Part shown: positions 22,531 through 33,419 of the stretch, piece after piece
How positions within the stretch are numbered: the stretch's first letter is position 1
Layout: each line of letters begins with the position of its first letter
Origin: Tetrapyrgos nigripes
Taxonomy: Eukaryota > Basidiomycota > Agaricomycetes > Agaricales > Campanellaceae
DNA length: 64,000 nt
NCBI GenBank assembly: GCA_013368315.1
Contig: JAACJM010000080.1
Coordinates: 186,001 to 250,000, forward strand
Reading direction: 5' to 3'
Made by a program: the position numbers and the translations under genes
The notes under the pieces: generated by a model
What the model was told of the DNA's origin: nothing
What the model saw: the letters and a program-made list of their open reading frames with translations, nothing else
Database searches by the model: none

Positions 22531-23538
22531 CGGGGACTCATCCTCCTTCAGCTCTTACCACCATCTCCCGCCTTTCCATCGATGCCCCGTCCCATTCACC
22601 ATACCTACTTACACCGCTGCTCGTCACCGTGTCTTTTCAGCGCCTGAACAATTGCCTGCCAAACCAAGTCCCAACCTCGCTTCCCAAGATTGAAGACATA
22701 CGACGACAACACGTACAGCCTATACTAGGGACCCAGTCTTAGCTCTCAAGTCAGACTCCAATGAGGTGAAGAGAAAGAGAAAGGATACGCGTGCATATGG
22801 GCGAGTAGAGCTATGTGTCCTTTGCCGTCTCTGTCCTCGATTTCACTGACACGCGGTACGACAGCATGGATAACGTGTTTACCAGTTACCTTAACCTAGG
22901 AAAGGTACAGTGAGTTCTCGTTCTCTTAGTCTGGTAGACAGATGAGGCACATATACCCAACAGTGAGCTATCCTCCAAGACATCAATTCTGACACTGCCA
23001 AACAGCGACTCCCATCCCTCATCACAGCTCCGAGCCCCATTCTGTGCTCTGGTGAACTGCCGACTCTATATGTCCATGCACCTATCGCAAATCGCTCCAT
23101 GAGGCAAACCAATGCCTTCAACTTTCCTCAAGAACTACATCATTATACTGCATGGGCTTTCTCGAGGGGACTTGAGAGGTGGACGGCTCATGCATCAGTA
23201 TTTGGGAAAAAACTGGTTTCAACTGGTACTAGCTGGTACCAGCTGTGTCCAGTTAACCACTTACCAGTGAACCAGATAAGTTTTTCTGATGACCAGTCCA
23301 ATAGCATCCTCATCAACGAAATATAGTGATAGCTGTCGAGGAGGGTTTAATAAACATTCCCAACAGTGCTTACATCATCTGAGATGATCCGAATGATGTA
23401 TTCAGGACCATCAATCTATGTCATCATCACTAGGAACGATGATCGGCACTTCCCGACGCTCCCAACAACCAGCCGACACATTGCCAACATCAATCATTGC
23501 AAACACTCACCATTGAAGGTGATGTATATGTATGTATA
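22531..23538. other. Intergenic, left flank of the Helitron
   Basis: Short frames without motifs. Around 23205-23300 the word CTGGT/ACCAG is dense, including the palindrome CTGGTACCAG. No exon chain is supported. Confidence 0.35.
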
Positions 23539-23564
23539 CTAGCCGCAACCCGTGCCGGAGGCAC
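23539..23564 (-). other. Helitron 3' terminus (hairpin plus CTAG)
   Basis: The stem GTGCC/GGCAC with loop TCC (23552-23564) lies 9 bases before the terminal CTAG (23539-23542). The spacing and CTRR end are the standard Helitron terminator signal, and the adjoining host base is T on the element strand. Confidence 0.9.
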
Positions 23565-23653
23565 AGAGATTTCAGACGCAATGCTTTCATAACAAAGTTG
23601 TACATGTACAATTATGATTTAAGATATACCATACTAAGTAGAGAATAGGGAAG

Positions 23654-24705
23654 TTACTTTGAAGAATTGGCAGATCTACCAGCTCTACGATTCGTGCCAG
23701 TGACTCCAGTTGCAGTGTTTGCCTCTGATTTGACTTCAGAGTTGTCCTCGACATCCTTTCCTCTAGGCCCATTGATTTTTAGCTTCTTTGCGGGGCTACC
23801 ATCTTCATCTCCAGGAGAAGCACTGTCTGCTACCAAATTAGTGTCAAAATCAAAGATCTTCTTGCGTTTGCCTTTCTGAGTTCGTACTTGAGCTGCAAAT
23901 TAGTCAGTATCAATGAGAGGAAGTCAGAGTGAACAAATGGCGTACTTGGGGACTCCTCAGAGGATTTGGAAGCAGAAGACCGATGAAGGAAGGCAACGGA
24001 ATCAACAGAGACGTAGAAACGATCTGCGCGTTCTTCAGGATCGTTTTCGCGAGGAAGTACACGGGTGAGAGCGCCCGAGATTTCTACTGAAGAGTTTTCA
24101 TTAGGAATCGGTTTCGAAGAGGATCCATCCTTCTTAATGTATTTTGGAGAATCAGGAATTATGGCACGAAGAGGGAGAGGGGCTTTTCCAATAGGGTTGA
24201 TGTATTCTTCTGACGTGAGGTCGAATTCAGCATCAGCTCGAGCCACATTTTGAGCAACGCCAATGGCATCAAGATAAGGACGTTGTTTGGGATTATCGGC
24301 CTCCACACGGTGAAACTTGGATATACATAGACATTAACTATTGGAAGTTCTCCATTGATGATGAACATAACATACCCAGATAATTTCCCCCATCAGATCG
24401 TACTCAGTATCTTGCAGGATGATCTCGTCACTTAATTTGAGTGTCTCCGGCATGCGGGCCACCTATGATATTGACCGAGTAAGATGAGAGTAGTTTGAGA
24501 TCATAAAGCGATGACTTACATGGGCTCTGACCTCGTACTTGGCAACAGGATCAAACTTCAGATCCTCACCATTGAAATACCGCAGGGCAGCCACGATGGT
24601 TTCTCCAGAGGATACATAAAAGTTTGCGTCAAAAAGGACAGTCTTTCCCTTTATAATGCGTTCATTAGCAAGGACAGTGAGACCGGTGAGCTTGGAGATT
24701 GACAT
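23654..24705 (-). CDS. Helitron accessory protein, probable OB-fold-like
   Basis: Four exons read from ATG 24705: MSISKLTGLTVLANERI and KGKTVLFDANFYVSSGET, then ARMPETLKLSD, then a long exon with RPYLDAIGVAQNV and VEISGALTRVLP ending near 23945, then a Lys/Arg-rich C-terminal tail to TAA at 23654-23656. Introns are short (about 24519-24474, 24370-24315 and 23945-23893). This protein recurs beside or within basidiomycete Helitrons. The beta-rich body with the SGALTRV strand suggests an OB-fold, single-stranded-DNA-binding type role by analogy with the RPA-like proteins of plant Helitrons; that function is inference. No lesion was noticed. It lies downstream of the Rep-helicase gene in the same orientation. 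Confidence 0.65.
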
Positions 24706-25003
24706 GTTGTAATATGGGAGACAGAATACCAGTTGGTGACCAGTATTTATAGTCCTCCAATGTATTCAAAAGGAGGCTACGTCTTCAGATCTTCAGATAT
24801 CGTCCTCTGATGTCATCTATTTTCCAGCATTGGAGACGTGTTTGTGTTGTTGGAGAGTTGGAGTCGCGTTTCGAGAGCTCACATGGGCGTGAAGAACCTG
24901 TGCAATTGGAACAGCGACCCTTGTGTCCGATTTTGTCTGCTAATACGCAGAATACGCAGAATGATATACAAAAAATGCAAAGCAATGTATGATTTATTGA
25001 TTT

Positions 25004-28000
25004 CTAGTCTATCAATGCTTGGGGATACACTATATTCTTAGTTATAGGTGAGATCGCCGAGGGAGGAAGCAAGACCTTGATCCTATGGCACGATGTAGCT
25101 CTGGAAAAGGCAACATAGAGCTGTCCATGACTGAATACAGGGATTCTCAAGTCCAGACCGACGTGAACCACAGACTGACCCTGAGCCTTGTTGATGGAGA
25201 TGGCAAATGCGAGACGAACGGGAAATTGGAGTCGTTGGATGACAAATGAGTACTCGGTGTTCTTGGCTGAAGGAGTGAGCTTTATGCGGGGAATAAATAC
25301 AACTTCGCCGTCATGTTCTCCACCTAATATCGATGCCTCCAGCACGCGAGGTGATATTCGACGTAACAATAGTCTAGTACCATTGCAAAGACCTTCTGCT
25401 GGGGAAAGGTTGCGCAATAAGATGAGAGGACAGCCGACTTTGAGGTGTAATTCCCCAGGTGGAAGACCGGATGAGTTAAGGGAACGGAGATGCTCAGTGG
25501 GGATGGCATTATTAAGGGAAGAATGATCGTCTGCGCCAGCCTCTGTTACTATTGTATCTGCACTGTAACAGATCGTAGCTTCACCAGGCATGCGATTCAG
25601 GATGTTGTTGTTGATGTCATCAACATCATGATTCCTTGCTGCAAGAATGATGCGGTCGGTGAAATATCGGGAAGGGTGAGAAGGGCCATCAAGATTGGGA
25701 TATACAAAGTTGATGAGGTTGTCTTCAGATTGTACTCGCATTTGTGAAGGAAATGGAATGTCACTGGAAGATTCATCTGTTGTCCGCCCATGGCCAACAT
25801 CCAGAAGCCAATGAGCAAAACCTTCTTCATCACTACCATGTTCCAGTCACTCATTTTTGTGAAGAGCAAGGATTTTGGTATGAGTCCAGAGGTATGACCG
25901 TTGTAACGATGCTTCCAGAATCTCCTCTTCTCTCCCTCGAGGTATGACTGGCAATATCTGCTGAGGATCCCCACCGAAAACCACAGTGATTCCACCAAAA
26001 GGAGAATCTGAGTCTCGGAGATCTCGCAATGTCTTGTCCAAGCATTCGTGAGTGAGCCGGTTTTGCATCAGTGCTTCATCCCAAATGATGAGGTCAGTAG
26101 TACGTAGCAAATCTGCAAGTGCACCTTCCTTGGGAATATTGCAGACCGAATCTTCACAGAGACCGTCGATAGGGATTTTGAATAGAGAGTGGGCAGTGCG
26201 TCCACCAGGTAAAAGAAGTGCCGCAATTCCTGAAGAAGCTGAACAAAGGACTACCTTGGACTGACTACGCAGGTGGTGACAGACTGTGCGATAGATGAAA
26301 GTCTTTCCGGTTCCTCCTGGGCCATACAAAAAGAAGGTTTGGCCATGGTTATCTTCAACAGAGCGAATGATGTCATCAAAAGCTGAACGCTGTTCGGTGT
26401 TGAGCATGGGAATGTGAGCCAGGGCTTGTTCACGTTCAGCGTCGGTATTGTAATCAAGCTGTTGTGCAATCAGGGGATTGTCACGTTCACGGCTCCAGTC
26501 TCGCATTGGAAGGGGCATGTTTGGGTAGTCCAGTAAAGTGTGACCGGTCTGCATGAGAGTATTGTTGAGCAGATAAAGACCATAGTCATGGACTTCTTCA
26601 CTGGGATTCTGATGGCCCATGCGAGTAAGGGATTGATGAAGCCGTTCACAAAGGTTATCGCGAAATTCCATCCAGAGAAGTTCAGGTTGCGAGGGAGAAC
26701 AGAACTGGAGTAAGGTAGCAAAAAGCTGCCTCAACTGGGATCCTGTCTGGATTTCACAAGCTTCTGCTAGACACCGTCGCCATTCACCATCATTCTCCAA
26801 CAGACCGCGAGCAAGGCAAACTTCATGGAAAGTAGAGTATTCTACACCTGATGGTAGAGTTGAGAAGAAGAATTAGTTTACATCATAAAATTTCAGAGGA
26901 AGCAGTACACACCGTTATAGGTGCGGAGGTCTTGGAATGAAGTCGCACTCTTTGCAATCGTGAGCAACGTGCGAAGATAGAACCTCTCTCCTCCATTTGG
27001 TGAAACAAAGTACATCCGGCCGATTGAGAAGCCCTGCCGCCGTGGAGCCCAATAAGCTTCTTTACGGTCTTTCGTCCAATTCTGGATCGGGTACTGTACG
27101 GAATTTAAGAACGAAATGTTGGGGAAACTCTTGGTATGTGAGAGACCGAGCCAAACTACCCGAGGCCCCGTCTGCAGCATTTGCTGTGAACCACGCAGTC
27201 AATGTTGTGCTTTCCTTCTTTGCCCTATTCAGAGCAATGCGAGGATCTTCTTTTGGATCAAATTTGGTCAAATGTTGCCCCGGTAGATGGACTGGAAGGC
27301 AGACAACACTTGGTTTCTGAGCATGCATATCAAAATGATAGATACGCCAGATAGCTTCCGGAGGCCCAAGGTAACGACCATCTAGGAAACGACAGATTTC
27401 ATCTAAGTCAACCTCCAGAGTAGCCCGGTCACCACCTTTATGAATGTATTTGAAGGGATACTTGATGGAGCGTATGTTGGAAGCACATTCGACGTTAATG
27501 TGACAATTAAATTTTGCGGAGAGGTATGGGGAATAGGGAACAATCCATCGGTTGTCAACCATCTGGCCACGGACTTCATAGGCATGACCATCGTCAGGGC
27601 GTGCATAGTTAGGATAGCCGTCATCATCAAATGTTGTGAATTGTTGAAAGGATTTGGGGTAGTATTTGGTGCATCGGCCTTTTTCCATACAGCAAGCTTG
27701 AGAGTCATGAGCACCACAGGGACCATGAACCATACATTTCTGCACAGTCTCGAAGAGAAGAGGTTCAGTGACGGGGTTAGGCCACTTGGCAGAGATACAT
27801 GAGTCAACATCCTCCAGTGTCAAGAGTTTATGAGGATGCCGAAGAATGATGAGAAGATGGATGTGAGGTAAACCTCGTTTTTGGAATTCAATGGTATAGA
27901 CATATGCTACCGCATGCCCAAAGATTCCAACCTTCTGGATGTCCTTCAACAACTCTTTCTTCTTCAGCTGGAAAACCCTTGATACCAGATCCGGACGGTC

Positions 28001-30597
28001 ATAAGAAGTCTGACCAGGCAACAGCTCTCTCTGAATCTCCTCCCACTCAGGATTGGCAGTCATGGTCAGAAAGATATCGACTTTTTGGTAAAAGCGAGCG
28101 ATTGCCATGGCATCTTGGTAGCGTTGTTGCATATGGCGAGGGCTGCCAGGATATGATGAAGGAAGTATGACCCGTTTACCAAGCTGATTTAAGTCAACAT
28201 TATCGTCTCCATGGTTGACGGCATCTTCTAGCCCACTGTACAAAGAAGCTCAAAGTTTGGATTGATTGTTGTAGTGGTAGTTGATGGTGTTTTGTTCCGC
28301 ACTGGCCCACATGTCAACGGCATATTGCTGGAGAAGGCGACCACCACGCAAAATTGTTGAAAACTCGTTCTCGCGAGGATGGAGGCGGTAAGCAGCAAAT
28401 CGAGTTGGCGTCATACAGTTGCATTTCTGTGCACCTGTGTTAGGATCACGTAAACGAAGGTCTTCATGCCAGCCTGGTTCACCATACGGAAACAACAGAA
28501 CATAATGGAGAGGGGCATAGGCAGGATGTCGTTCGGAGATTCGGAGAAGAGAAGGTTGATTGGGATCAGATGGTGCTCTTTTTCGGAGAATGATGTCACG
28601 ACTTTCACGTCGAAGACTGTCTCCTGGAAGGATCATCGCTACCTCATCAGCGCTGGGCAGATTATAGCGCCGACGGTCATTCCCAGGCATGACATGAAGA
28701 CAAACAGTAGCGTCGGGGGCGTCTTTATGCTGCTTCAAGACTTCATATGCGTGCTCATAGATTTTGGAATACTGATTGACATTTCGTATCATTTTCTGCA
28801 GGGACGACATAGTGGAATGAGACACATTGGAATTCCTTTCCATCCGTAATTGGAGAGCGACAGTTGGGTCATAGAGATAGAGTTGAGCATAGGATGGGGA
28901 GACACCGGAAGGCGCTTCGAGTGCACCTGATAAATGCCGTAAATTTCCATGCACCCGAAACACCCAATTGCTTGGACCGTAACGGTTAACAGTGTTGTCG
29001 ATTTCATCAGCACCTAGGGATGTAAACGCCAAAGCAGCATTGTACTGCGTGATATTGGCCCTGAACCTCTGCGCTGCTGCATCTTGGCCTTCTAAAAGAC
29101 CACGAAGAACTCTGGGAGGTTCAGAGAGCGGCGTCAGGACCACCTGCCCACCATCACAGCAAGTACCGAAATGGCCTCCAGTAGTTCGCTCTTGCTCCCA
29201 ATGAAATGCGTGACAGTGATTGCATGCAACAGACATGTGGCCGAGGTCATGACGTTGCATAGGCTCAGTATAGGGACGACGTGCAATGCAGAAGTTATCA
29301 GGACCTTTGTGTAGACTTAGCAAGAGAGTTCTAAAGACAAAATTTTTTGATTGACTCACGGATAGAGGAGTGTTCGCGGACAATTGTATCAGGGTTATTA
29401 TTATGCGAATATTGTTCAAAGAGCTGGTCGGCTTGACGGATGACAGCTGAAACAACGTTAGGAAAGTCGTCAAACAATTCAGGACAGTCCAAGACTTACC
29501 GGAACCGCCATTTTGTGGATTCACACCTGAGCCTGAGCGCTGTGGCATGGTTGTATGCAAATTATTATTATGGGAAGGAGAGTCTACTGTAGAGGAAATC
29601 AGAGGTGTGGGATAAGGTTGCAGAAGATAGTAATACTTACTCATGTCAACATCGGCATTAGCATTTAACCCAGAAAAAGATGGCGGAGGGGAAAGTAGTC
29701 TTCGGTTTGATAACAGAGTAGCGGCTAGAAGAAACATATAAAGATGGTGAGCAGAAGTGTCTGAGAACACAACGTACCATCCAGCGAGCGACTGTTTGAT
29801 ATAGTAGAAGTATAATCTAAAGAAAGAGGCGAGGTGAGGAAAGCATAACGTTAGAGAAGAGTTCCTTACGATCTTCAGCGGCTAACGCGAAAGGGAAAGA
29901 AGTTTGACTGGGCGGGGCAGACCACTGATTCTGGACTGGGGTGTGTTCAGCCCTCTCTCTACGGCGTCGTCGTCTCTGGGCCTCAGATCTATTCCTTTTT
30001 GCATGCTGTGCTTGTTCCTGATGACAAACTTAGCAAATATGAGAAGACCCGAAACAAATTAGTAGTCACCGTTTGAAGGGACACTTGTCCTTGCATAACG
30101 GGATCATTATTCTCGTTTGGAACAGATGTTGTGGAATTGGAGGATGCAGCCAATGATACTTCTTGGCTGGGTGTAGCAAATGGCTGGTCCAAAAAAAAAA
30201 AAAGGACTGTTCTGAGCAGAAAACAAAAGGAGAAAAAAAATCAGGGCACTCACGTCTTCATTAACAGAGAAAACATGAGATGAAGGGCCTGAGGGCAAAC
30301 AGAAAGGCTGTCAAAGCATGAATTGGATTCACCTGCGACATGTCAAAGAATGGGTGGGCTTACATTAGGGTTTACTTGAAAGATATGTTCTGAAGCAGAA
30401 GATTCTCCTGGAACACGGCGTTTGCTTGGACTTTCTGGAGGATGCTGATGACGGTATAATTCACGGGATTTCTTTTGTTGGCGTTGGGGAGTGTTGAGAA
30501 GCTCGGAGAATACTTGATAGGACGATTGGCGATGGCGCATGGGGGAGAAACACATTGTAGGAAGGAGGAAGGCACGAAAAGAAAAAACGCGATCCAT
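25004..30597 (-). pseudogene. Helitron Rep-helicase, with two nonsense codons and a frameshift
   Basis: The N-terminal exons (30597 to about 29500) are low-complexity with an Arg-rich cluster. A zinc-finger-like segment (CNHCHAFHW) and the Helitron-like N domain follow at 29290-28250. The HUH rolling-circle Rep reads KRGLPHIHLLI (His-x-His), with the two-Tyr motif KYPFKYIHKG. The Pif1-type superfamily 1 helicase has GPGGTGKT (Walker A), LIIWDEAL (Walker B), GGDPQQILPV and, near the end, INKAQGQS and YVAFSRAT. Together they nick and unwind DNA for rolling-circle transposition. Lesions: TGA at 28250-28252 (NQSKL/ASLYSGLED), TGA at 25847-25849 (HKNE/LEHGSDEEG), both reopening in the same frame, and a one-base shift near 27065-27085 (PELDE to KEAYWAPRRQGF). 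Catalytic residues themselves are intact. The start exon is uncertain. Confidence 0.88.
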
Positions 30598-30822
30598 TGG
30601 GCTTAGATGTAAAAATACTTGTACAGCAGTAGTCCTGAGCTCCTAATGGTCAAAACAGGTACAAAACATCAATGAAGAAGCCCTGAAGGGCAGAGTCAAT
30701 TAGATCTTGTTCGTTGCGCGGTCTGGATGAAGAAAAACGCGTCAGGATGGAGTCAATGCATCAAGGGGTCTTCAGTTGGTCTACCTGAGACCAGACCTTG
30801 GGGGGGAGGGGGGGTCTGGAGA

Positions 30823-31250
30823 GACCTTATGACCAAAAGGTACACCATCACATGAAGGGTGTATAGACATACTTTATGAAGCCATTTGGATCTGAAAGTG
30901 CACAAAACATACTCAGGACCCATAAAAGCCATGTGTAATGAGCTTTCTGGCCTGTAACAATGAAATCTCACCTTTAAATGGTATGTAATTCCCACGATCA
31001 GTGATGTCACCACTGGTGCCACATCACAAACATTGTCAGAAAATGATTTGCTACCTCAATATGATAGGTGTCACACAGAATATATCACTAATCCACAGCA
31101 TCTGTAGGTTAGCAGAGGGCCTATGAGGTAGCCAGGAGGAAAAATTGATCTGATTTCATGATTTGTAAGCCATATTTATCTTATCACTTACCATTTTTGG
31201 GAAGGAGAGGGGGAGGGGGGGGGTCAAGCTGGACCTTATGACCAAAAAGG
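30823..31250. repeat. Pair of 18-19 bp direct repeats beside G-runs, 409 bp apart
   Basis: GACCTTATGACCAAAAGG at 30823-30840 and GACCTTATGACCAAAAAGG at 31232-31250 each follow a run of G and GA. They could mark the ends of a small element, but I see no protein or inverted termini. Confidence 0.5.
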
Positions 31251-33400
31251 AACGTCCGGTCTGGTCATATCATTTTGGAGACCCCTTGCAATGCATGCCC
31301 ACACCAATGACTGACCCTGAATACTCTGTCGAGAAAGACGAAAATGGAGCTGGAACTGGAGCTTTCAAGAAAAACCATAGTAGCAATAGAGCAGTAGCAG
31401 TAGGGTCGCGTCAGGGAGAGTTTGCTGAGTGAGTCATCACTCGATGGACTCGGAGACGACAGTCATGTGAGGAACGGTTAATTCGGATCGACGGAGCGGA
31501 GTCTTGCAGGTTTCGATTTCAGGTTGTTACTTTCTTGCGTTAAGTTTGCAAGACTGACAAACGGTCAGAAACATCTGCTCAAAGCGACAGTATACAGCTT
31601 GGAGATACTATGGAGATACTACTATACTCAGAAAGAGCGTCTTATAAAGGAAATCTTTGTCTGGCCAATCAGCGCGCTGGGAGAAAAAGCTCTTTTTCTA
31701 ATGTAGATGTACAGTGCTCTAAGTATCCATACCATTGACTTCTATTAACCACCAGCTGGCCAGTGACCAGTTTTTTCCAGAAATACTGATGTGGTACAGT
31801 AATTTGTTGAAGAAAACGACTTCTGGTGAGTACTATTTTGGGGTACCATCAGTTTTATGGTTTTCTTTCTTTTGTCTCATTCACTTTCTATTACTTCTTT
31901 TCGTTGTCTCAGTTTCTGGTCTAACCATTACTCTCTCCTTCCTGTTTGTTGGCAGATAGCTCTTCGTCTCAGTCCACATGTGACGCCAACATGTCACCTA
32001 CTTCCATTTTCCAGTCAGCATATATTAGCTCAAGCCATTGCTCACTGGTCAACTTCGCTGTCGTTTACATCTGCAGCATCAGTGAGTTTTCATCTTTGTG
32101 CCTTGTCCCACACCACCTGCTCTTGTGCGGAGTGCACATCATTCTCTTATGTATGTTGGTGAGTTATGTTATGTTTCTCTCCTCGTTGTACTGGCCCCTG
32201 ACTTCTGCTCCACTTCCACATGCATGCATCTCTGGTTAGTATTCCTAGGTCTGATAGAGAGTATGTTCTTGTATGTATCATGTATGTATGTAGAAAATAG
32301 AATTCTTCACATTGTTGTTCTGAGAGTACCTGGATGTACCAGTCTGCCAGTAGTAGGCATATTTACCCTACTAGTGCATATTTTTCTTTATTTCTCAATA
32401 TATGTGTCAGTTTCCAATATTTTCCTCACTTGCGCATATTTGCTTCCACTTTCACATATTTCCCTCACTTTCGTAAACTTTCCTCACTTTAAAAACGACG
32501 GAAAATATGCCAAAAATATGCCGAAAATATACCCCGGCAAATATCTAATTTGCGAATATATTCTGGCATTTTTTAAATAAGGAAAATATGAGAAAGTGGA
32601 CCATATCAGCGCAAATTTTCTTCTGTCAATTTTTGTGGTGGTGCAAGGTCCATGAAGAAGATAGGTCGGAAATAGCTGGCGTGCCTTCTTCATCTCCATT
32701 TCCCAATTGCAACCAGCACAGTATCTTATCTTCACTGGCTTTTCAAGGCCTGCTTTCATCTCTATAGTGGCCCATAACCTGGCTTTGGGACTCCCAAGAC
32801 TTCCACCCAATGGCAATTGCAACTCTTGTGTGGTGTGAATAGGCTTTCAACATCTTTTCCTTTCAATACTGACTGCACCTTCCCTCACCCTCTGCTCAAT
32901 GCCACTCTTCCTTCTCCAAATCATCCTCTCCCTCTCAAACTCTCCTAGTTACCCCTTCGTTCCCTCCTGTGACTGTCCACGTATGGCACTCATCAATGTA
33001 TCCATGTTGGCTCCCACTTCCAATATGCACTGTAACCCACCCATTTCTTCTCGATTCTATCATTGAACGACTAGCCACCTGCATAGCATTATTTACCAAC
33101 ACCAATATTTTCAAATATGCTGACAGCTTCAGGTCCTTCTATCAATGCTGTTTTCTTTTGTTTTGCTCCTTCATTGTTTCCTTGTTTCTGACTCAACACC
33201 ATTCTCCTCCAGCTGCAATGCCACTCTTTTTCTTTGGCCTCAACTGATACAACAGGCCACACTCCTGAGAAATTCAAAGTGGACAACATAAATTCACCTG
33301 ACAGCTAGCCAACTTATGCAGATGTGGTGAGGGTCTTGAGGGACAGTCTCATTGCCATTATTGGTGTTGGCATTTGTTGGACTTTTTCCAGGCCATGTAG
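31251..33400. other. Non-coding; AT-rich palindromic words at 32340-32640
   Basis: No gene is supported. At 32505-32545 AAATATGCC-like words repeat in tandem, and related inverted words (GGCATATTT, GAAAATAT) lie across 32380-32600, giving weak fold-back potential. CpG dinucleotides become rare towards the right. Confidence 0.4.
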
Positions 33401-33419
33401 CATGATGTCATGAGAAACT

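Larger units (their letters stand above)
23539..30760 (-). mobile_element. Helitron rolling-circle transposon
   Basis: It encodes a Rep-helicase and a Helitron-associated accessory protein, both on the minus strand. The 3' end is clear: read on the minus strand, a GTGCC-TCC-GGCAC hairpin is followed by GGGTTGCGG and CTAG, with T as the next host base, as expected for insertion between A and T. The 5' end (TC) could not be fixed. The right boundary given is approximate, placed where CpG-containing sequence gives way to the CpG-poor block. No target duplication is expected. The Rep-helicase is broken, so the copy is not autonomous as read. Confidence 0.88.

Noticed and set aside
22891..23121. 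Reverse-strand frame with Trp/Tyr-rich product
   Set aside because: No motif, no splice context and no homologue I know of.
30600..30760. Exact Helitron 5' end
   Set aside because: Several GA|T junctions on the plus strand would fit TC with a preceding A; none is supported by a known 5' signature, so only an approximate boundary is given.
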